A stretch of 32,539 nucleotides of DNA from an uncultured Pelagibacteraceae bacterium (lineage in GTDB: Bacteria; Pseudomonadota; Alphaproteobacteria; Pelagibacterales; Pelagibacteraceae): positions 1 to 32,539 of the forward strand of contig CABZAZ010000007.1 in assembly GCA_902523895.1 (NCBI GenBank), written 5' to 3'. The notes beneath the pieces are model-generated. The model did no database searches. It was not told where the DNA came from and saw only the letters and a list, made by a program, of their open reading frames with translations. Both the position numbers and the translations under genes were made by a program. Shown piece by piece: positions 1 through 9,571 of this stretch. Each line of letters opens with the position of its first letter. Position 1 is the stretch's first letter.

Positions 1-1071
1 ATGTGTTTGAGAATGCTACAAAAACATGGACACCAACCGATAGTGTTATTAGGGGGTGGCACTACAAGAATTGGTGATCCCTCTGGTAAAGACAAAACTC
101 GGAAAATTTTGAGTGAGGATGAAATTGAAAAAAATTCTAAAAATATTGAAAAAATTTTAAAAAAATTCCTTAATACAAATGATAAAAATGTAAAACCAAT
201 ATTTGTAAACAATTTTGAGTGGCTCAAGGGTTTAAATTACATTTCTTTTTTAAGAGATATTGGAAAACATTTTACAATAAATAAAATGTTAACTTTTGAA
301 AGTGTTAAAACAAGGTTAGAAAGAGAACAATCTTTAAGTTACATGGAATTTAATTACATGATTTTACAAGCTTACGATTTTTTAGAACTTAATAAAAAAG
401 AAAATTGTACATTACAAATTGGTGGATCTGATCAATGGGGAAATATAGTGAATGGTGTAGATTTAATTAAAAGACATTCTAATCAACAAACATATGGTTT
501 AACTACTCCTTTAATCACGTTAGCGACAGGGGCTAAAATGGGAAAAACTGAAAATGGAGCAATATGGTTAGATGAAAAATTTTTGTCACCATACGATTAT
601 TGGCAATTTTGGAGAAATCTAGATGATAGAGATGTGTCGAAATTCATGAAATTTTTTACAGATTTAAGTATTGATGAAATAAATAAAATTAAAGAAAAAA
701 ATATTAATGAACAAAAAATTGTTTTAGCAAATCAAACCACTTCTATGCTTCATGGTGAACAAGAAGCGAAAAAAAGTGAAGAAACCGCAAAAAAAACTTT
801 TTCAGAAAATTCAATGGGTTCTGCATTACCTTCTGTTTCAATTAAAAAAGATCAATTGAATGATAAGATAACTATTATTGATTTAATAATTCTTTCCAAA
901 TTAGAAAAATCTAAAAGTGAGATAAGAAGATTGATTAAAGGTAGCGGTGTTAGAATTAATAATCAAATTATCAATGATGAGAAACTAATAATAAGTGAAA
1001 AATTATTTGAAGATAATACAATTAAACTCTCCTTGGGTAAGAAAAGACATATTAAAGTTGAAATAAACTAA
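1..1071 (+). CDS. tyrS: Tyrosyl-tRNA synthetase, 5'-truncated by the window edge
   Basis: Class I aminoacyl-tRNA synthetase that charges tRNA-Tyr with tyrosine in the cytoplasm. The visible 356 residues begin inside the Rossmann-fold catalytic domain: the first ATG aligns with an internal methionine of the family, and the N-terminal 50-60 residues with the HIGH-type ATP motif must lie left of the window. Seen here are GGSDQWGN at about 141-148 (tyrosine/adenylate site), the KMSKS-type loop as KMGKT at 179-183, and a C-terminal S4-like RNA-binding domain from about 290 (a SEIRRLIKGSGV segment). The gene ends in a 4-base tail-to-tail overlap with the AsmA-like gene on the other strand. The identification is firm; only the start is missing. 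Confidence 0.96.
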   Translation: MCLRMLQKHGHQPIVLLGGGTTRIGDPSGKDKTRKILSEDEIEKNSKNIEKILKKFLNTNDKNVKPIFVNNFEWLKGLNYISFLRDIGKHFTINKMLTFESVKTRLEREQSLSYMEFNYMILQAYDFLELNKKENCTLQIGGSDQWGNIVNGVDLIKRHSNQQTYGLTTPLITLATGAKMGKTENGAIWLDEKFLSPYDYWQFWRNLDDRDVSKFMKFFTDLSIDEINKIKEKNINEQKIVLANQTTSMLHGEQEAKKSEETAKKTFSENSMGSALPSVSIKKDQLNDKITIIDLIILSKLEKSKSEIRRLIKGSGVRINNQIINDEKLIISEKLFEDNTIKLSLGKKRHIKVEIN

Positions 1072-3269
1072 TTTTTTTTTATTTTTTCAAGAGTTCTTGT
1101 GATGAATCTTGGTGTGAGAGTTTTCACGGGGTTTACAGTTGTTTTTAATTTATCTGGGGGACCTTTTATCTTAAAACTCACACCAAAAACACCCTCTCCA
1201 ACTTTTTTTCCTACTAAAATATCTCCAAGAAGAGGAATTGAGGATAAAGTTCTATTAATTGTTGTTGCTGGAACCATAGTTCCTCTTAAACTAACCAAAT
1301 CGTTACTTTCAACATATCCTTCCATCAATATTGAAATAGCGGGACCGATGGCATATAACTCCTCAATTCTCATAAGATCGTTCTTATTGGAAAATTTCAT
1401 TTCAAAATCTGTAAATCTTATTCCCTCGCCAGTTAATAAGTCAGCGATACCTTGAAGAGATGCTAATGTTAATAATTTTGCTAAGGCTGGTACTTCTTGT
1501 ACTTTAAAATTGTCTATTATCAATTTTGAATTAGAAACATCGTTTTGTTTAATAGAATGAAAATCTAAATTACCTTCCTCAAAGCCATTTATAAATTTGT
1601 ACCTATTAACAAAAGGCTTAGCTAAATCAGAATAAAGAGTTGTAATTTTCTCATTTGAAGTAGATCTAATAGTAAAATTAATCCTTTGATTATTGGAAAA
1701 ATCTCCCGCTAAATTCGCATCAATTACCTCATTATTATTAAATGTTAAATATCCCCCTAAGTTTTCTATAAGATGATCTTTATCAATGAATGCTTCCTCT
1801 ATCTTAATGTTTAATTTAAAATTTTTTGAAAAAATTTTTTTGCTACTTTCCAAATTTTTATCATCTTTCAATAAATCATCTATAATTTTAGTGGCATTAA
1901 AACTCTTAGACTCTAAAGAATAATCTTTATCTCTTTTTTTAATTGATAACTCATTTTTTAATAAATCATTATCAAAATAACTTAAATCTATTTCGCTAAA
2001 AGATTTAATTTTGTATTTCTTTGATAATAACAAGTTTTGAATTTCGAATTTATTTTTTTTTTCTTTTATCGATATATTCTTAAAATTAATTTCATTTGAT
2101 AAAAGATTTTTAACTCCAAGAATAATTATTTTTAATTTTTCATCTTGATCTTTTTTATAATTTAGAAAATTCAAATGAAATAGGTTTTTTTTGATTTCTA
2201 ATGAAGTATCAAATTTTAAGTTTTTTTTTGATTTAAAAAAATTATACTTAATATTATCTTTTTCTTTTTGAATTAGAATATTTCCATTACCGATGATACT
2301 TAGGAAATTTTCTTTATATTCAATTTGTATTTGGTGATCTGACAACTCAATTATCTCGTTTAATTCTGGAAAAAACTCTTTTAAATTTTTTGAACTTACA
2401 ACTTTGGAATTTTTTAAATTCATTAAGGAATCTATCTTAAAATCATCTATCTTGTATTTATTATCAATTTTGAATGAAAAAGTATTTGATAAATCAAACT
2501 TGGCTGATTTAACCTTTAGATTAGAAAAATCTATATTTAATAATTGATTAATCTTTTCACTATCTAAAACTAAATTTTTACTATTATTTTTGCCTGAAAC
2601 CAAAAATTTATTTTTTTGTTTTTTGATATTTAATTCTGGAAAGGTCAATTCATTATTATCATATAATAAATTTATATCTTTAAATTCAAATTTATTATTT
2701 TGGAGATTAAAAATAAGATTTATTTTTGATAAATTTATTTCTTTTAAAGGTTTGATCTCACCATCTTTTACAAATCCTTTTATAATAAAATCATCTTTAA
2801 TATTGCCCTTTTGATCAAATTTAAGATTTATGTCTGCTATCAAATATCCTTTTTTCACAAACTTTTCTATTATGTAAATTTGAGGTCTATCTTTAATTGA
2901 TCTTATAAATGAAATTAAATTTTTGATTTCGATTGTCCTAGTAGTTATATCTAATTCAGATAGCGAAAATTTTTTATTTGTGAATGTTTTAATGTCAATA
3001 TTAGACTTAATACTCTCTAGTTTAATTAATTTATTTCTATTCTTTAAATTTGCCCCAACAGTTTTTAACACTAATTTAAATTTAAAAGGATCTAAAATGA
3101 TGCTTATTTTATCTAAATCTAGCTCTAATTGATTATCAATTTTTTTAACCTCTTTAGATATTTGACTATTAAAAGCATCTGTTTTTACACCAATGGTACT
3201 CAAATAAGTAATGAAACCAAAGATTAGTAATAATGTGAATATTGAAAATCTAAAAATTATTTTTTTCAT
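1068..3269 (-). CDS. AsmA/YhdP-like (DUF3971-type) envelope protein
   Basis: A 733-residue protein with one N-terminal membrane segment (about residues 6-26), then a long beta-rich, Lys/Asn-rich body likely in the periplasm. Its C-terminal 140 residues look like the AsmA/YhdP C-terminal region: a LLTGEGIRFTDFEM segment, a GPAISILMEGYV segment, then GTMVPA, IPLLGDILVGKK and a VNPVKTLTPRF end. Members of this family are thought to bridge inner and outer membrane and move phospholipids; that role is known for E. coli YhdP and relatives and is inferred here. It is shorter than E. coli YhdP (over 1,200 residues). The start overlaps the prfB stop (ATGA), so translation is probably coupled to prfB, and it lies in the same run as PBP1A, another envelope gene. 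Confidence 0.75.
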   Translation of the reverse strand: MKKIIFRFSIFTLLLIFGFITYLSTIGVKTDAFNSQISKEVKKIDNQLELDLDKISIILDPFKFKLVLKTVGANLKNRNKLIKLESIKSNIDIKTFTNKKFSLSELDITTRTIEIKNLISFIRSIKDRPQIYIIEKFVKKGYLIADINLKFDQKGNIKDDFIIKGFVKDGEIKPLKEINLSKINLIFNLQNNKFEFKDINLLYDNNELTFPELNIKKQKNKFLVSGKNNSKNLVLDSEKINQLLNIDFSNLKVKSAKFDLSNTFSFKIDNKYKIDDFKIDSLMNLKNSKVVSSKNLKEFFPELNEIIELSDHQIQIEYKENFLSIIGNGNILIQKEKDNIKYNFFKSKKNLKFDTSLEIKKNLFHLNFLNYKKDQDEKLKIIILGVKNLLSNEINFKNISIKEKKNKFEIQNLLLSKKYKIKSFSEIDLSYFDNDLLKNELSIKKRDKDYSLESKSFNATKIIDDLLKDDKNLESSKKIFSKNFKLNIKIEEAFIDKDHLIENLGGYLTFNNNEVIDANLAGDFSNNQRINFTIRSTSNEKITTLYSDLAKPFVNRYKFINGFEEGNLDFHSIKQNDVSNSKLIIDNFKVQEVPALAKLLTLASLQGIADLLTGEGIRFTDFEMKFSNKNDLMRIEELYAIGPAISILMEGYVESNDLVSLRGTMVPATTINRTLSSIPLLGDILVGKKVGEGVFGVSFKIKGPPDKLKTTVNPVKTLTPRFITRTLEKIKKN

Positions 3270-4361
3270 TTAATTTGATACAAAGATTTTTCTAAAAAAG
3301 CATCAATGTCGCCATCTAAAACTTTATCTGGGCTTGTGCTTTCAAAGTTTGTTCTGTTATCTTTAACTAATCTGTAAGGTTGAAGCACGTATGATCTAAT
3401 TTGATGACCCCACCCTATGTCAGCCTTTGAAGCCTCATTATTTTGATTTGCTTCATCTTTTTTTTTCATTTCAAAGTCATAAAGTCTTGCTCTTAGCATA
3501 TTCATACAGGTTTCTTTATTTTTATGTTGAGACCTTTCGTTTTGACATTGCACGACTATTTTTGATGGAATATGAGTTATTCTTACAGCACTGTCAGTAG
3601 TATTAACATGTTGTCCGCCAGCGCCGCTCGAACGATAAGTATCAATTCTTAAATCTTTATCCAATATTTCAATATTCAAATTTTCATCGACAACTGGATA
3701 AACCCAAATACTAGCAAAACTAGTATGTCTTCTTGCTCCAGAATCAAAAGGAGATATTCTTACAAGACGGTGAATTCCAGACTCTTTTTTAAGCCACCCA
3801 AACACATAATCCCCCTCAATTTTTATCGTAGAAGATTTTATTCCTGCCTCCTCACCTTTATGCTCACTTATTAAATTACATTTATAATTCTTGTCATCCG
3901 ACCATTTCATGTACATTCTTCTCAACATATTGGCCCAATCTTGACTTTCTGTGCCACCAGCACCAGCATGAATTTCTACATAGCAATCAAATGAGTCTGC
4001 CTCATTTGATAAAAAACATCTTATTTCATTTTTCTTAACCTTTGATCTTAACTCTTTAATACTTTCCATGACCTCTTTTTTTACATTAAGATTATCCTCA
4101 TCTGTAGCTAAAGAATAAAGGTCATCATAATCCTTAAGTTGATTAATTGAATCTTCATATGAATTGACTAATTCCTCAAAAAGTTTTTTTTGTTTAATTG
4201 TTTTTTGGGAGTCTGCTTTATCTTGCCAAAAATTGGCACCAAGCATTTTTTGATTTATATGTTCCAGTTTTGAGTAAATCTTATTTTTTTCAAAGATACT
4301 CCTTAATTCTTTGATTAATTTTTTCGATTTCTTTTTTCAGATCTAAATAATTATCGTTCAT
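3266..4361 (-). CDS. prfB: Peptide chain release factor 2 (programmed +1 frameshift)
   Basis: RF2 recognises UGA and UAA stop codons and releases the finished peptide. The gene is read in two frames: 23 codons from the ATG at 4361 to CTT at 4295-4293, then an in-frame TGA (4292-4290), a +1 shift, and the long frame from GAA at 4291 to the stop at 3266. The joined product is 364 residues, close to E. coli RF2 (365). Seen motifs are the stop-codon-reading SPF tripeptide (about 203-205) and the catalytic GGQ (about 248-250, in SSGAGGQHVN). The ATG overlaps the PBP1A stop as TAATG, and its own TGA stop overlaps the next start as ATGA. Starting at the ATG at 4246 would lose the N-terminal helical domain and is wrong. 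Confidence 0.96.
4290..4304 (-). promoter_or_regulatory. RF2 programmed +1 ribosomal frameshift site
   Basis: Read on the minus strand the site is AAGGAG-TAT-CTT-TGA-A. It holds all three parts of the known bacterial prfB site: an internal Shine-Dalgarno-like AAGGAG, exactly three bases of spacer, and the slippery CTT followed by an in-frame TGA. When RF2 is scarce, termination at TGA is slow and the ribosome slips forward by one base, making more RF2; this autoregulation is established in E. coli and inferred here from the site's conservation. Confidence 0.95.
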
Positions 4362-6700
4362 TAATAAAACTTTAATATATTATTTGTGTCTAACCTATTA
4401 TTATCAGAATACAATACTTTTCCGTTTAAAACATTTTTACTTTTGTAAGCTTCAATAATTGTGTTTTTTGAATTAAATTTAGCCTTTTCTCCAGTCAGCG
4501 GATCAACAACCATTAATGTCATTTTTTTTGGTACCTTGAACGGTCTTGCTTCAGATTTCTTAACAGATTTTTCAATGAATTCTTTGAAAATAGGTAATGC
4601 AGCTTTTGATCCAGTCTCAAATTTTCCTAATGGTTCTGGGTTATCCATTCCGACATAAACTCCTATCACCAGATTTGAAGTAAAGCCAATGAACCATGCA
4701 TCAGTATTTTCATTGGTGGTTCCAGTTTTTCCAGCCAAGTTTAATTTTAAATCACGTAATTTTTTACCAGTTCCTCTTTTAATAACTCCCTCTAATATAT
4801 TTGTTACTTGATATGCGGTCTGCTCAGATATTACCTGGTCATAATTATCTTCTATTTGAGGATAATCTTTTCCAGTAAATGAAATTTTATTACAATTCTT
4901 GCACTTTCTATTTCCATTATTAATTATTGTATTTCCTTCACTGTCTTGAATTCTATCTATTATGATAGGGCTTATTAATTTTCCACCATTTACAAATGAC
5001 GAGTATGCTGAGGTTAAATTTATAAGAGTTGTTTCAGCTGATCCTAGAGAAATTGAGAGTAATTCCTCAGGATCTTCATATATCTTTAACTCTTTAGAAA
5101 ATTTTACTAGTTTATCCACACCCAAGTTTTGAGCAATTCTTACAGTCATCAAGTTTCTTGATTTTTCAAGCCCAACTCTTAGCGTAGAGGGTCCATAAAA
5201 CTTTTTACCATAATTTTCTGGCTTCCATTTTTTTAAATCAACTCCTTGGTCTAAAACTAGAGGCGCATCAAGTACTAAAGATGATGGAGTGTATTTATTT
5301 TCTAGTGCCAAAGCATACACGAATGGTTTAAATGCTGAACCAGGTTGTCTTAGTGCTTGCGTAGCTCTATTAAATTCACTTGATTTAAAACTAAATCCTC
5401 CACTTAGGGCTAAAACCCGTCCAGTGTAAGGGTCCATCACAACAATTCCACCATTAATTTTTGGAAGTTGCTTTAGACTATAAAAGTTATCTTTAACTCT
5501 CTTAACATAAATTAAGTCACCAACTTTGAATAAATCTTTAAATTCTTTTTTAGTCCATGAGATTTCATTATATTTTATCAAACCACTTAATTTGTTTATA
5601 GTTTCAATTTTAGTTTGAAATTGACCTATTTCCTTAACGATTGCTACTTTCCAATTTATAGAATTCTCTAATTTATATTTTTTATCTAAATTTTTATGCC
5701 AATTATCATTATATTGTATATTTATAATTGGTCCACGCCACCCCTTTCTTTGATCATAAGCGATTAGACCATTTCTTAAAGAATCAGTGGCAATTTTTTG
5801 TAGGTTTAAATTGATTGGTGTATTTATATTATAACCTTGTTTATAAACTTTTTCATAAGTTAGTTTATCTATTATATTTTTTCTAACATCTTCGATATAA
5901 TATTGTGCATCCTCAAAATAAATTTTTTTCTTTTTTTTTAATTTAATATTTTGATTTTTGTACTCATTATATTTCTCTGGGTTTAAAAATCCATTTTGAT
6001 TTAAATTCTTCAAAACTAGATCTCTTCTAAATTTTGCTAGATCAATATTGTTATACGGATTATATCTACTGGGAGCTTTTGGTAAAGCCGCTAACAATGC
6101 TGCCTCAGCGTAATTTAGCTCTTTGATTGACTTATCAAAATATTCTAAACTTGCAGCAGCAACACCATATGCTCCACTACCCAAATATATTTGGTTAAGA
6201 TATAATTCTAAAATTCTTTCTTTATTTAAAGCTCTTTCTATTCTAAATGCTAAAATTGCCTCTTTAATCTTTCTATTAATACTAACTTCGTTTGTTAATA
6301 GAAAATTTTTTGCAACCTGTTGAGTTATTGTGGAAGCGCCTTCAAGTCTTTTTGAGGTCATGATATTAGTGATGTTATTAAATGTTGCTCTAAGAACACC
6401 TTTTGCATCAACACCAGGATGAGTAAAAAAGTTTTTATCCTCAGCTGATAAAAAAGCATTTATAACATTTGGCGGAATAGCACTATATGGAACAAAAATC
6501 CTTTTTTCTTTCGAAAAATCAGCAACTAAATCTCCATCTCCTGAGTACATTTTGCTTGATACTGGTGGTTTATAATTTTTAAGAAATTTATAATCTGGAA
6601 TATTGTTAGAAAAAGTCCATAAAATGCCAAAAATTACAATCACTATTAATAAGGAAATGCTTAAAAATAGAATTAAAATATTCTTGAACAACTTTGTCAT
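4361..6700 (-). CDS. mrcA: Penicillin-binding protein 1A (bifunctional transglycosylase/transpeptidase)
   Basis: Class A PBP that polymerises and cross-links peptidoglycan at the outer face of the inner membrane. The 779 residues show a cytoplasmic tail and one membrane anchor (about 8-30), a GT51 glycosyltransferase domain with catalytic Glu87 in AEDKNFF and the GASTITQQ motif at 121-128, an OB-like insert (about 320-420), and a transpeptidase domain with Ser465-x-x-Lys468 (SAFK), SRN at 524-526 and KTG at 658-660. A Cys-x-x-Cys pair (C600, C603) lies between the last two motifs. The stop shares one base with the prfB start (TAATG). All catalytic motifs are intact, so the enzyme should be active. 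The ponA/mrcA naming varies between genomes. Confidence 0.95.
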   Translation of the reverse strand: MTKLFKNILILFLSISLLIVIVIFGILWTFSNNIPDYKFLKNYKPPVSSKMYSGDGDLVADFSKEKRIFVPYSAIPPNVINAFLSAEDKNFFTHPGVDAKGVLRATFNNITNIMTSKRLEGASTITQQVAKNFLLTNEVSINRKIKEAILAFRIERALNKERILELYLNQIYLGSGAYGVAAASLEYFDKSIKELNYAEAALLAALPKAPSRYNPYNNIDLAKFRRDLVLKNLNQNGFLNPEKYNEYKNQNIKLKKKKKIYFEDAQYYIEDVRKNIIDKLTYEKVYKQGYNINTPINLNLQKIATDSLRNGLIAYDQRKGWRGPIINIQYNDNWHKNLDKKYKLENSINWKVAIVKEIGQFQTKIETINKLSGLIKYNEISWTKKEFKDLFKVGDLIYVKRVKDNFYSLKQLPKINGGIVVMDPYTGRVLALSGGFSFKSSEFNRATQALRQPGSAFKPFVYALALENKYTPSSLVLDAPLVLDQGVDLKKWKPENYGKKFYGPSTLRVGLEKSRNLMTVRIAQNLGVDKLVKFSKELKIYEDPEELLSISLGSAETTLINLTSAYSSFVNGGKLISPIIIDRIQDSEGNTIINNGNRKCKNCNKISFTGKDYPQIEDNYDQVISEQTAYQVTNILEGVIKRGTGKKLRDLKLNLAGKTGTTNENTDAWFIGFTSNLVIGVYVGMDNPEPLGKFETGSKAALPIFKEFIEKSVKKSEARPFKVPKKMTLMVVDPLTGEKAKFNSKNTIIEAYKSKNVLNGKVLYSDNNRLDTNNILKFY

Positions 6701-6709
6701 TTTGATTTA

Positions 6710-6715
6710 ATTATA
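6710..6715 (-). promoter_or_regulatory. Possible -10 box for the PBP1A-prfB-AsmA-like run
   Basis: On the minus strand a perfect TATAAT stands about 10 bases before the PBP1A ATG, which would give a nearly leaderless transcript. I see no good -35 at the right distance; in DNA this AT-rich such a match can arise by chance. Confidence 0.25.
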
Positions 6716-6801
6716 TATAGGAATTTGTTAAAGATAAGGCATTATTATTAAACAAAATTTAAAAAAAATAAACACTAAATGAAATACTCAAACTTAAAAT
6801 T

Positions 6802-8574
6802 ATGGAAAAAAATTTATATATTGATGCTTCGCATCCTAATGAAACTAGAGTTGTTCTTAAATCAAAAGATAATATTGAAGATTATGAATATGAAGGTTCA
6901 AAAAATAACCTCATAAAAAACAATATCTATCTAGGCAAAGTTAGTAGAATTGAACCATCCTTACAAGCTGCTTTCATAGATTTTGGAAGAGAGCGTCATG
7001 GTTTCTTATCTTTCAATGATATCCAATCAGACTACTATCAAATACCAAAAAGTGACCTTGAAAGAATTAAAGAGGAAGAAGAAAAGATAAGAGAGGAATT
7101 ATCAAAAAAGGTTGAAGAAAAAGAAGAAGAAAATTTAGCAGAAGGTAAACTAGAAGTTGATGACCCTATAGAAATAGAAAAGAAAGATAATGAAGGAAAA
7201 GAAAAAGATTTTTACGATAAAGAGAAGAAAGTCGAAAGTAGAAATAAATTTAAAAGATATAAAATTCAAGAGGTAATTAAACCAAACCAGGTCATTCTTG
7301 TTCAAGTTATCAAAGATGAAAGAGGTCAAAAAGGTGCTGCACTTAGCACCTTCATTTCTATCGCAGGTAAATATATTGTTTTAATGCCAAACACACCGAA
7401 AGGAGGTGGTATATCAAGAAAAATTTTTAATCCAGCAGACAGAAAAAAAATAAGATCAATTTTAAATGAAATAGAAATTCCAAAAGAAATGGGATTGATT
7501 GTGAGGACTGCAGGAAGCAATAAAACTAAAAATGAAATCAATCATGATTTAGAAACTCTCATCAAATCCTGGAACCAAATTAAGGATAACGCAATCAACG
7601 CAATAGCACCTTCACTAATTCATCAGGAAAGTGAGATAATAAATAGAACTCTAAGAGACATGTATGATGAAAACACTAAAAGTATCGTAATAGAGGGTAA
7701 CGAGGGATATAAAAAAGCACAAAATTTTATGAAAATGCTTATGCCCTCTCAAGTTAAAAAAATTAAAAAGTATAGAGGAAAAACTCCACTATTTTTTGAG
7801 GAGGGTATTGAACAAAAATTGAATCAAATATTTGATACGGAAATAAAACTAAGTTCTGGTGGTTATTTGGTAATAAACCCAACCGAAGCTTTGGTTTCGA
7901 TTGATATAAACTCAGGGAGCTCAATTAAACAAAAAAATGTTGAAAGCACAGCCTTAGATACAAATTTGGAAGCTGCAGAAGAAATTGCAAGACAAATAAA
8001 AATTAGAGATCTTTCAGGACTAATTATAATCGACTTTATAGATATGTTGAGTTTTGGAAATAGAAAAATGGTTGAAAGACGACTTAAAGAGAAATGTAGA
8101 TCTGATAGAGCAAGAATTCAAATAGGAAGAATTAGTAATTTTGGATTACTTGAAATGTCAAGACAAAGATTAAGAGAGAGTGCAGTGAAATGGAAAGTTA
8201 CATTGACAGATGAGTCTTTTGCTCAAAAAATATTAAAATTAGTTGAATTAAAAGCAGTTTTGAATAAAGCGAAATTTGTTGAATTAAGAGTTTGCGATAA
8301 AATTTCTGCATTTTTAAAACAAAATTTTATAGAAGACTTAACTTATTTTGAAAAAAAAAATAAAATGAAAATAGATATAATTTCTGACAATAATTTAATT
8401 ATTCCTGAATATATAATTGATATAAAAAATAAATCAAAAAAGACAATAGATCTAATAGAATATGTTGAAAAACTTAAAAATCTTAATGATTTAAAAAAAG
8501 ATAAAAAAAAAATTGATATCAAAACAAGAAAGAAAACTTATAGAAAAAGAAAGTTTTATAAAAAGACTAAATAA
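6802..8574 (+). CDS. rne: Ribonuclease E/G family endoribonuclease
   Basis: Endonuclease that starts mRNA decay and processes rRNA and tRNA precursors. Its 590 residues hold an S1 domain (about 35-190) interrupted by a Lys/Glu-rich insert at about 84-150, an RNase-H-like region, and the DNase-I-like catalytic subdomain with the two metal-binding aspartates D368 (in VSIDINSG) and D411 (in IIIDFIDM). They are 43 residues apart, exactly as D303 and D346 in E. coli. The region where the CPxC zinc-link should follow (about 462-472, just after [12 protein letters not shown]) has no cysteine. The large C-terminal degradosome scaffold of E. coli RNase E is absent; only a short basic tail follows. The last 8 bases overlap thiG tail to tail. 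RNase G is possible by length, but the S1 insert favours an alphaproteobacterial RNase E. Confidence 0.92.
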   Translation: MEKNLYIDASHPNETRVVLKSKDNIEDYEYEGSKNNLIKNNIYLGKVSRIEPSLQAAFIDFGRERHGFLSFNDIQSDYYQIPKSDLERIKEEEEKIREELSKKVEEKEEENLAEGKLEVDDPIEIEKKDNEGKEKDFYDKEKKVESRNKFKRYKIQEVIKPNQVILVQVIKDERGQKGAALSTFISIAGKYIVLMPNTPKGGGISRKIFNPADRKKIRSILNEIEIPKEMGLIVRTAGSNKTKNEINHDLETLIKSWNQIKDNAINAIAPSLIHQESEIINRTLRDMYDENTKSIVIEGNEGYKKAQNFMKMLMPSQVKKIKKYRGKTPLFFEEGIEQKLNQIFDTEIKLSSGGYLVINPTEALVSIDINSGSSIKQKNVESTALDTNLEAAEEIARQIKIRDLSGLIIIDFIDMLSFGNRKMVERRLKEKCRSDRARIQIGRISNFGLLEMSRQRLRESAVKWKVTLTDESFAQKILKLVELKAVLNKAKFVELRVCDKISAFLKQNFIEDLTYFEKKNKMKIDIISDNNLIIPEYIIDIKNKSKKTIDLIEYVEKLKNLNDLKKDKKKIDIKTRKKTYRKRKFYKKTK

Positions 8575-9340
8575 TTCCTTTTTTTGGGGATGAAGCACTC
8601 CCCATTATTTTTTTTTCAATTCTTCCAGATAAAAAAGATTGTCTGCCAGCAATTACAGCATTTCTAAATGCTTTTGCCATTTCAAATGGTTTTTTGGCTT
8701 TAGCAATTGCAGTATTAACTAAGACTCCATCGCAGCCTAACTCCATTGCTATAGTTGCATCAGATGCTTGTCCTAAACCAGCATCTATTATTAAAGGTAA
8801 TTTAGTTTGATTTCTTATAATTTGAATATTAATTTTATTTAAAATACCCAAACCTGATCCAATTGGCGCTGCAAGTGGCATAATGGCTGCAGCTCCAACA
8901 TTTTCTAATCTTTTGGCCATTAGAGGATCATCGTTACAATAAACCATAACCTTGAAACCTTCTTTGGTCAAAATTTCTGTAGATTTAAGTGTCTCAATCA
9001 TTTCTGGAAAAAGATTTTTTTTATCACCTAAAACTTCAAGCTTTACAAGTTCCCAACCTCCTATTTCTCTTGCTAATCTAAGTGTTCTTAATGCGTCATC
9101 TGAATTAAAACATCCAGCTGTATTGGGTAAATAAGTTATTTTCTTTGGATCAATAAAATCCATTAATAAAGGTTTCTTTTTATCAATAATATTTACTCTT
9201 CTAACAGCAACAGTTACAATATCAGCTCCTGATATCTTTATTGCCTTAGCACATTCAGACATACTTTTATATTTCCCGGTACCAACTATTAATCTTGAGG
9301 TAAATTTTTTCTTTGAAATTACAAGTTTATCTTTTTTCAA
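8567..9340 (-). CDS. thiG: Thiazole synthase ThiG
   Basis: Forms the thiazole phosphate half of thiamine from 1-deoxyxylulose 5-phosphate, dehydroglycine and sulfur carried on ThiS. The 257-residue TIM barrel has the expected Schiff-base lysine (about K100 in [11 protein letters not shown]), an N-terminal LIVGTGKY segment, a [11 protein letters not shown] segment, and the phosphate-binding glycine-rich regions near the C-terminus ([14 protein letters not shown]). It follows thiS after two bases and is surely co-transcribed with it. No thiO, thiF, thiE, thiD or thiC lies in the window, so the rest of the pathway is elsewhere or missing. The length is normal for the family. Confidence 0.96.
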   Translation of the reverse strand: MKKDKLVISKKKFTSRLIVGTGKYKSMSECAKAIKISGADIVTVAVRRVNIIDKKKPLLMDFIDPKKITYLPNTAGCFNSDDALRTLRLAREIGGWELVKLEVLGDKKNLFPEMIETLKSTEILTKEGFKVMVYCNDDPLMAKRLENVGAAAIMPLAAPIGSGLGILNKINIQIIRNQTKLPLIIDAGLGQASDATIAMELGCDGVLVNTAIAKAKKPFEMAKAFRNAVIAGRQSFLSGRIEKKIMGSASSPKKGII

Positions 9341-9342
9341 AC

Positions 9343-9555
9343 CTAACCACCTCCAATAAAGTGAACAATTTCAATTTTATCATTTACTTTTAAATTAATC
9401 TTATTTAGATTTTTTTTATCCACTATTTCCTCATTTAATTCAATGGCAACTTTTTTTAAAGGAACTTTTAAATTTTTGATTAAAACAGATAATTTAGTTT
9501 TATCGTAAATTTTATTTGTTTTGCCATTTATTTTTATTTTTATTTTTTTTTTCAT
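9343..9555 (-). CDS. thiS: Sulfur carrier protein ThiS
   Basis: A 70-residue ubiquitin-fold protein whose C-terminal glycine is adenylated and then thiocarboxylated to hand sulfur to ThiG. It ends in IVHFIGGG, the diagnostic Gly-Gly tail, preceded by the usual pattern of alternating hydrophobic residues. The N-terminus is very lysine-rich ([10 protein letters not shown]). Stop and thiG start are two bases apart. The start codon lies only 16 bases from the divergent aroQ start, which leaves no room for a thiamine (TPP) riboswitch leader outside coding DNA. Confidence 0.93.
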   Translation of the reverse strand: MKKKIKIKINGKTNKIYDKTKLSVLIKNLKVPLKKVAIELNEEIVDKKNLNKINLKVNDKIEIVHFIGGG

Positions 9556-9571
9556 CGTATATAAATGTTTA

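Noticed and set aside
1..3. ATG at the very first base as the true tyrS start
   Set aside because: The protein begins well inside the catalytic domain and lacks the HIGH-type motif; this is an internal methionine at the window edge.
1099..1455. 118-codon frame opposite the AsmA-like gene
   Set aside because: It mirrors the conserved C-terminal codons of the minus-strand gene; no family resemblance.
4244..4246. ATG at 4246 as the start of prfB
   Set aside because: The upstream frame joins perfectly through a canonical frameshift site and restores the normal RF2 length.
9521..9571. N-terminal extension of AroQ with a hydrophobic segment
   Set aside because: The extra residues are the complement of the lysine codons of thiS; AroQ is cytoplasmic and its homology starts at the ATG at 9572.
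9556..9571. TPP riboswitch before thiS
   Set aside because: Only 16 bases of non-coding DNA are present, and no THI-box core is visible nearby.
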